Assembly (NCBI GenBank): GCA_029448655.1
Contig: JACCLO010000001.1
Span: forward strand, 1-64,000
Reading direction: 5' to 3'
DNA length: 64,000 nucleotides
DNA from: Wolfiporia cocos
Taxonomy: Eukaryota > Basidiomycota > Agaricomycetes > Polyporales > Phaeolaceae
Part shown: in pieces, positions 57,827 through 64,000 of the stretch
Numbering within the stretch: position 1 is the first letter of the stretch
Layout of the letters: each line of letters begins with the position of its first letter
Notes under the pieces: model-generated
What the model saw: only the letters and a program-made list of their open reading frames with translations
Database searches by the model: none
What the model was told of the DNA's origin: nothing
Translations under genes and position numbers: made by a program

Positions 57827-59613
57827 TCACCGCATGCGATACTGCCTCACAACCCCGTCGTCCGCCGTGGTCCATACATACAACCCCTGCACCACCCGCA
57901 CCGCATGCACAGGGTCGCAGTCCTGCCCCACCAGCTCCGCCCGTACGTTCGGCCCGCTCGGGCGCACGTCCGCAACATACGGCAGCCCATCTTCTGTCGC
58001 GATCGCGAGCCCTACCCCCGCCTCCGCACCCGAAGAGGGGGACGCGAAGTCGTCCGGCTGCAGAGCGACAAACGCGAGGTCCTCGATCGCTGCTGTGTTC
58101 CGCCGGAACGCCGTCTGCGGGCGCGCGAGCGAGCGCGTGTCGTACACCTCAACGACGCCGCGCGCCGAGCCCGTCGCGAGCAGTCCGTGCGCGGGTGCGT
58201 ACGCGATTGCCTGCAGCGGCGTGCCCGTGCCCGTGCCTGACCGGTATATCGAGCGCTTGGCGCGCAGGTCGAGCACCTCGAATGCGCCGCTCTGGAGCGC
58301 GCAGAACGCGAGCTTGTCCGCGGTATCGACCTCCCGCGGGTCGATGTCCGCGTCGGGGGCGGACGCGGCGGACGTGCCGGCCGGGTCCGCAGCGGGCGCA
58401 CTGACGGTGACGGTACCAGCGTCGACGCTCAGCGCGTTGACTGCGGTGAAGGAGCCGTCGCCTGTAGTGAGCATACGGATTTGCTCACCAGAAGGCACAT
58501 CCCAGAGGCGTACGGTTCCGTCTTTAGAGGCTGAGAGGACGTTACGTCCGCGCGAGATGATGGCCGTGGACGTCACGCCGCGAGAGTGTCCACGGAGGGT
58601 GCGGACGGGAGAAGGAGACGTAGGAGCAGCCGGCGAGGATGTACTCGAGAGCTCGGCGGACAGGATCGTCAGGGCGAAGTCGGAGCCTGCTGTTAATAGG
58701 ACGCGAGAAGACGGGAAGAATTGCAGCGAGGTAACGGTGCTCAGATGAGGGCGGGATGTGATGACTGGCACGGATTCGGATAGTGTAGAGCGAATATAGA
58801 CGTGCCCATCGTAATGGCCTGTCGCAAACTGTGAACCGTCTGGTGCCACATCGAAGGACGTGATCTTGCGAGACTGTCAGACCATGCTCAGCAGGCTGCA
58901 CAAATACAGGAGTGTGGTTTACGTACTCGGCGAGGCTCCGGCAATGCAGGCTCCGCAAACGCTTTTATCGGAGTGGCCAACCTAGTCGCAGGGATGTGCA
59001 GCGCAGAGCATGTTGCGGAATACGAGTTCTGCAAAGAAAGTTATTCACTTCAGACAAATGATTATCTCACGATGCGGTAGGAAAAACGGAGGCCGCTGTT
59101 ACGCTGAGCATGCTAAGTGCACTGAGTGCACTAGTGATAGAATCTTGTTCATCCCATCATGCAGCTGTTATGGCTCAGATCAATACGCAGATTGCAAGTT
59201 CTGAGCGCAGCAAAGCCAGCCGTAATGTCTGCTGCGATGAGATATTCTATCTTCTCAGATGCAAGGAGATTTGTTCGATCGCTGACACGGGAATGTTACA
59301 ATTAGAGTCGCTGATGACTGACCAGAAAACACACATAAAACGCAACAATCTCTTGTGAAAATCAAGCTTACCTCCCCATCACAAGTTAGGACAACGCCAT
59401 CAACACCTTCAAATCGGACTAGATCACGGTCGACGTCATCGAGAGTGGCTACCACCTTCGCATGCACGGACGGCTCGCCATCCTTGTAGCACGAAAGCCA
59501 GAACTTGTCCTCGGGAACAAGACCGTCACGAACGTCAGACACGACGGAGAGAAAGTCGTGTTGGATGGTGGCAACGGGGAGAATGATAGGGTCATCGTGA
59601 GTGACGTTCATCT
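57827..59613 (-). CDS. RPN14: WD40 protein, PAAF1/Rpn14-like proteasome assembly factor
   Basis: The ATG at 59613 gives MNVTHDDPIILPVATIQHDF, LVPEDKFWLSCYKDGEP and VVATLDDVDRDLVRFEG, an N-terminal domain like that of PAAF1. After one or two introns come NSYSATCSALHIPA-type sequence and then a long last exon with WD40 repeats: TSFDVAPDGSQFATGHYDGH joined over an intron, STVTSLQFFPSSRVLLTAGS, RGHSRGVTSTAIISRGRNVL followed by SASKDGTVRLWDVPSGEQI, and AIAYAPAHGLLATGSARGVV. The GRN.LSAS.DGT.RLW repeat is the best conserved in PAAF1/Rpn14, a chaperone that binds Rpt ATPases during assembly of the 19S particle. The last exon is very GC-rich. Confidence in the family is good; the exact ortholog is inferred. 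Confidence 0.8.
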
Positions 59614-60344
59614 TGTACTGTTCAAGTCGTGGGTTGTTATATTGTGCTGTACGCGGCGACTTATCGGCCAACGGGCGAATTGAAGGCTGCAGTGACCATG
59701 AACGACCATGAACGCCGCTGATCGAGGGATGACACAAAATGATCGACGATACTATGAGCGCCAGTGGCCCCAAGGCTTGCTTGCTCGGTGTTTTGGCTCA
59801 AAGCTCCGACATAGACTCAGAACCTTAGGGCAGCAATTCGGAAGAGTCACCGGCAGGTAGTAGTCATGTCCAAGAGCTTCAGGCCAACAGCGAGGGTCGA
59901 GATCTCAATTATAAGTTCATTGGCTCAGAGCCTACTGTCACAACCGTACTGGACCCACACGATTATGTTGCACTTGCGATTACTCGGCCTCAATTTACTG
60001 GCGGCGCGACGCAATCAAGCGGCCAGGCTGTCGTAGTAGTTGGCTAGCGGCGTCTAGATCGCGAAGGATGGCAATGCGTGCCACATAAGCGAACGGGTTC
60101 GGCCGCCAACAAAGCCATTTCTAAGGGCCGTTTGAACCTCATCGTTTGCTCCCTAATGGAATGTGGGTCACTCTACTGCTCCTGTATAGGATATTGACAG
60201 TCACAGTGTTACTATCAGAGCTCCGCTACTATGTCCACAATATCAACTTGCTAGTCAATCTGCGCCGAAATGTATGGGGGATTGTCCATGGGATTCACCA
60301 GTATTTCCACCCTTCTCCTCGAGAACCAGAACTCAACCTCAACC
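59614..60344. other. Intergenic (divergent promoter) region
   Basis: About 730 bases between divergent genes. No RNA gene or repeat is evident. Confidence 0.55.
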
Positions 60345-60882
60345 ATGGCGAGTTCATCGTGATTTGACGTCCCGGTCCGATGATCATTTGTTCAGTGTAG
60401 CATTGGACTCCTCCGTGAAAATCGTCTTGATCGTTTGCGCTACTCTCGTCGTGCTCAGGGTGATACACGAGTATTCGCGCCTCACGCGTCTCCTCACAAA
60501 ACTCGCGACCCAAAGGAAGGGCAAGCTCGCTGCGTCTGCCCCTCGAAGGCCGCCGGGAAGCTCCGATCAGCTTCGCCACAGTTGCAAAATATACGGGCTC
60601 GACGGCGAATATACATACTGGTTCGCATCCGAGAGCTCCGCGAAACTACTTCGTCCGAGTCGCAAGTTGATTGGCCCGATGCCAGAGGACCTATACCTGC
60701 ACATGTGCGGAAATCACCCTCAGCTGTGGATGTATACGACTGCGGAAGTGTGGGTGAAAACTGAGCTGGGATACCCTCATCCTCGTTTGAAAGGGTATGT
60801 GCTAAACGTAGCATCGAAGAAGCGGGAGCCTCGATGGGTAAAGTCCGAAACGGCCAAGAAGAACGTTCGTAATGACGCATGA
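60345..60882 (+). CDS. Single-pass membrane protein, unidentified
   Basis: The ATG at 60345 begins exon 1 (MASSS), and a ~45-nt intron joins it to VALDSSVKIVLIVCATLVVL, a single hydrophobic helix near the N-terminus that likely anchors the protein. The rest is basic (LTRLLTKLATQRKGKLAASA) followed by a possible compact domain with GLDGEYTYWFASESSAKLL, RPSRKLIGPMPEDLYLHMCG and VWVKTELGYPHPRLKGYVLN, ending in KKNVRNDA. About 164 residues. I recognise no family. The composition and clean intron support a real gene, and the topology suggests an ER or plasma-membrane protein with a cytosolic domain. Confidence 0.65.
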
Positions 60883-61466
60883 GGTGAGTGAAGATCATAT
60901 AAAGTATCATGCGATTGTTCACGCAACCTGACAGCAGGCGCAATGACTGATTGTCTTGCATTTATGCTGCGGAGTAAATATATATCAACTACACGTTTGA
61001 CTAGCATTTAGCGACAGTATCTTGGTTATGATCAAGCTGTTTTGGCCATGATATCCTTTTGGAAATCCACCATGTCATCTTGATTTGAGTAGTGTAATCA
61101 GCCAGATATACTCTTAAGACGTATGAAAGTGTGCTCTATAGCTAGTGGCACCAAGCACAGGCGCTTCCCGTCGCGCTTGCCTCCGATCCTGCGAGCGCTC
61201 CGAGATGGCTCACCTCTACTATCACGCTGAGAACCCTTGCTTTTCGTTGCGTGCTCTTGCTCTTGGCTGGTAGCTGGTAGCACTGTGCATAGTGTCTTTC
61301 ACAGATTGAGCGATTTGCGCCCCGTGTTAGTTTGTGAACCCCGCTAGAGGCTTCTCCAAATTACTTCCAGCGTCGGGTTCATCTACCGCTCTAGCTTGAC
61401 CTCATAGACTCAGCTGTCGAAAGTATTGTGACATATACTGTGCACTTCTGAACAGATTTAGTCCAA
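60883..61466. other. Intergenic region
   Basis: About 580 bases between two plus-strand genes; no gene, RNA or repeat recognised. Confidence 0.5.
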
Positions 61467-62852
61467 ATGCCGATCCCAAAATCGCTCGCGCACCGTGCGC
61501 GCATCTCCGCTTTGGTCTCGTCGCTCAAGCCCACCCGACTCCGCACCTCCGTTTTTGACCTCTTGGCGCACCGCATCCCGACTCTATGGACGCTTTACAG
61601 AGGTCTATTAAGAAATGCCCAAACAGAAAGGATACGGTATGATACACTGTGTCGCGGTACGGTCCGTGGCTTATAGGGCTTCAAGTCAGCTGGAGAATCC
61701 AGGTGATGTTCCGGCGTGAAAAATCAATGCGCAAAGCGATAGATGTAAGAGATACACTGGTGCGGTATCACAGAGTAAGTCCATAATCTGCCTGCAGCGC
61801 CCGAGGTAGGCTCATGGTATGTCGAACACAGTGGCTAGAGTTCTTTGTGGCAGCCAAGAAAGGCGACGCGCACAAGCAAGCCGTTCTGCAGAGGTACAGC
61901 CAAATGCTCATTGCCAAAGAGAAGAAGCAAAAGATGAAGGAGATGCTCATAGAGGCGTTTGTAAGCTGCTTCAATAGCATCGCTTGGATAGGGTTCTAAA
62001 AAAACCAGGAATGGCAGAGGAAGCTGGCTACCCGCCCTATTCTCACTGGCTCTTACCTTCGCCCAACGCTCTATAATGGGCCATTGCCACAGATGAGGCC
62101 GCTACCACTCCACATTGCGGGACTCATACACTCGCGCCGCAAACGAAGGGAGAAGCGCATGACCGAGTTTCTGGAACTTAATAAACTAAAGGATGACCTC
62201 GTGAAGGAACGCGAGTTCGAGCGACGGCTCGGATCGATTGCCCGACGAGAACGTGTCCACTTCAAGAGCGAGTTCTTAGAGCATTATTCAGATTGGGGTA
62301 ACTATTCAAATTATACGAATTTGACATTATGAGTTCACACCTGAGATCGTTGCAGTCGAAGCCATCAACGTCCGATTGACGGAGATCCTGGAAACGTTCA
62401 GGCGCGACGAAGCGCGCCTCACAATGCCATACCCTCCTGAAATGCTCGTGCAGATCAAGAACGCAAGAAGGGAAAAGATCGCGAACAAAACGCGCGAACT
62501 CGAGCGGGAGCGGCACGGGATCATAACCAAGCGGGCGGTACACAGGAAGATGCAGGGTCCTACGGCGCACGTATGGGCGACGATGACCGAGCGGGAGAGG
62601 CGCATGGACCAGATCTCTAGAAGCGTCAGCGAGGTGGGGTACGTCGCGCAGGTCAAGAGGGCGCTTGGCTTCAAATTCAGGGATCCCAATGCGTGGAAGG
62701 CGGAGATGGGGCGCAAGGAGGATAAGGAGAGGCTGGACAGGATGCTGCAAAAAATCCGCGCTGAAAACGAACGTAGGAGCTCCAACACGGAGGAATCGTC
62801 GAAAGTGGACGAGCCACGCAATCCTTCATCGGGGCCCGAACGCAACCAGTGA
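61467..62852 (+). CDS. LYR-motif (Complex1_LYR-like) mitochondrial protein
   Basis: The ATG at 61467 gives MPIPKSLAHRARISALVSSL and HRIPTLWTLYRGLLRNAQ, with the LYR tripeptide and the following basic/hydrophobic helix typical of LYRM proteins. An intron (acceptor gtcag near 61,690) joins ERIR to WRIQVMFRREKSMRKAIDV, another family feature, then WLEFFVAAKKGDAHKQAVLQ. The rest (62,000-62,852) is a long charged C-terminal part with LPLHIAGLIHSRRKRREKRM and many Arg/Lys/Glu residues, which is longer than in ordinary LYRM proteins (about 360 residues in all). LYR proteins bind the acyl carrier protein and assist Fe-S or respiratory or ribosome assembly in mitochondria. The basic N-terminus fits import. 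Specific partner unknown. Confidence 0.75.
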
Positions 62853-63858
62853 CATGCACGTTCCCAAATACACAACACGATGAGCGTGCCTCCGTGCGCC
62901 AGCATATTGTATTGAAGCACTGCGCTCTTCCCTTCTAGGAACAAGAGAGCTGCTGCATCAGTCCTGGACCTGGTCTGTGAGCATGATACTGATCCCGTAG
63001 CGCTCTGCGCTACCACCTCAATATCATGTATTGCGTGATTGCCCAAGAGAACCTACGACGCTATGAATGCTGCAATGTCATCCACGGTAAGAGCACAGTC
63101 TACACTTTCATGCGTGTCCGTTGTTTGATCTCGTGGGTCCGGTACGCGCTCGGCCGGCCGGGACGAACGGAGGAGGCACGGTTACTAGCAACTTCGTCTG
63201 TCTAAAGGAAGTCGTTCGCTTGGGTGTACACTCTCGAAAACTCCGCACCGGGATTCGTTCATCGTAGTCATCAGAGCGTCCAAGCCTATTCGACCCTTTC
63301 TGACTCTGCGTAATACTCACCAACGCCCAACTATCAAATACTCCCGCATGTCGGTGTCAGCGCCTACCAGCGCGCTCTTGGCGTAGAAAACTATGCTGCA
63401 TCTGACCTCACATCGAGCGGTGCTGCACGAAACCCGGAGGATTCACGATGCTTTCTAATGCACAGTCGTTCGCTCGCCTGTTCTGCTGTGCACGAACAAA
63501 ACTACAGATCGAGCCCAATGAGGATTTGTGGATGGGCACGGCGACACAACGTTTTATTGACCCAATCGGGACTAGTGTGGCGGGATTTGCCATTGTTAGA
63601 CATGCGGGCAGTGCTTGCCGAACGCCAGCGGCCGATAGTTCTCTAGGCGATCCCGCCATTTTTGATTCGCGTGACTCGCTTGACAAATCGGGCCAACATG
63701 ACTCTGGCTGTGAACGCGGCCATCTGCGCATACATGCGGTGCCTTGAGGCTGCACACGCCCGCCAGCCGGGCTTGCAGAATTAAGACGCTTGGTCCAACG
63801 ATCCATCACATTATCACCGTTCTGTAACTCCTAACGTCCCACGTTTCTGACTATCAAT
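62853..63858. other. Intergenic region
   Basis: About 1 kb without a supported gene, probably 3' flank of the LYR gene and promoter of the gene at the window end. Short frames on both strands lack conservation signs. Confidence 0.5.
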
Positions 63859-64000
63859 ATGCCTCCAGCTTCCGGAGCACAAGCATTTCTGGCACGCGTT
63901 ACCAAGCTACCGCCGTCCGGGCCAGAAGTCTTTGATGCCCTTTCACAGGCCCTCCAGCCCTCGCTCGACGATGAGGCTGAACTGCGTAAGCTATTCGCAA
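63859..64000 (+). CDS. Start of an unidentified gene, cut by window end
   Basis: The ATG at 63859 (preceded by a tatca-aat leader) opens MPPASGAQAFLARVTKLPPS then GPEVFDALSQALQPSLDDEA and ELRKLFA, 47 codons that reach the window end without a stop. The sequence looks coding (balanced composition, no rare codons) but is too short to place in a family. Confidence 0.6.
   Translation, partial: MPPASGAQAFLARVTKLPPSGPEVFDALSQALQPSLDDEAELRKLFA

Noticed and set aside
57796..58748. Plus-strand frames of 200-330 codons opposite the WD40 gene
   Set aside because: They are reverse-strand shadows of the long GC-rich WD40 exon and have no domain.
63408..63809. 133-codon minus-strand frame
   Set aside because: No domain, low-complexity start and no splice or context support; kept as intergenic.
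1..64000. CRISPR array, bacterial operons or a complete transposon
   Set aside because: No regularly spaced repeats, ribosome binding sites, transposase or reverse-transcriptase motifs were seen; the window is eukaryotic with spliceosomal introns.

Overview
The window is nuclear DNA from a filamentous basidiomycete, most likely an Agaricomycete (polypore-like). The evidence is the gene content (Dicer, URC1-type uracil catabolism, a DUF6533 membrane-protein locus, a homeodomain factor, a RA-PH protein with a huge disordered N-terminus), dense genes on both strands, many ~45-65 nt GT-AG introns, and tRNA genes with 7-nt introns. Nothing suggests a bacterial, plasmid or organellar origin. All multi-exon models were built by eye from splice sites and family conservation; exact exon edges in weakly conserved parts are approximate.

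Layout. 1-2.8 kb: 3' part of a disordered KEN-box protein. 3.1-10.1 kb: giant coiled-coil nuclear-basket protein (TPR/MLP1), head to head with MOB2 (10.3-11.3 kb). 11.6-13.4 kb: DCAF4/WDR21-like WD40 protein. 13.4-16.9 kb: gene-poor. 16.9-21 kb: RA-PH adaptor, convergent with POB3 (FACT), which is itself head to head with alpha-actinin (23.6-26.5 kb). 27.1-29.4 kb: multipass membrane protein, possibly AAAP-like, with an exceptional 697-nt intron. 29.8-31.4 kb: homeodomain protein. 31.7-32.6 kb: phosphopantothenoylcysteine decarboxylase (CoA synthesis). 32.8-34.1 kb: SAC3/GANP-like protein. 34.2-36.3 kb: voltage-gated K+ channel bracketed by two inverted intron-containing tRNA-Gly(GCC) genes. 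36.8-41.6 kb: Dicer-like protein with both RNase III domains intact. 41.8-43.9 kb: URC1. 44.4-46 kb: DUF6533 membrane-protein gene with an in-frame stop, probably a pseudogene. 47-51.1 kb: KRE33/NAT10 RNA cytidine acetyltransferase. 51.15-52.45 kb: two diverged direct copies of an unrecognised repeat followed by a tRNA-like sequence. 52.6-55 kb: JEN-type monocarboxylate transporter. 56.4-64 kb: small membrane protein, PAAF1/Rpn14-like proteasome factor, single-pass membrane protein, LYR-motif protein, and the first 47 codons of an unidentified gene.

Most genes are ordinary fungal housekeeping or signalling genes. Functional groups include RNA and chromatin biology (MLP1, POB3, KRE33, Dicer), cytoskeleton and polarity (MOB2, alpha-actinin, RA-PH), and metabolism or transport (CoA synthesis, URC1, JEN). 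Nothing indicates that neighbouring genes form a co-regulated cluster. The least explained parts are the inverted tRNA-Gly pair around the K+ channel, the 51-52 kb repeats, the two unusually long introns, and the gene-poor 13.4-16.9 kb segment. No clear new multi-gene system was found.
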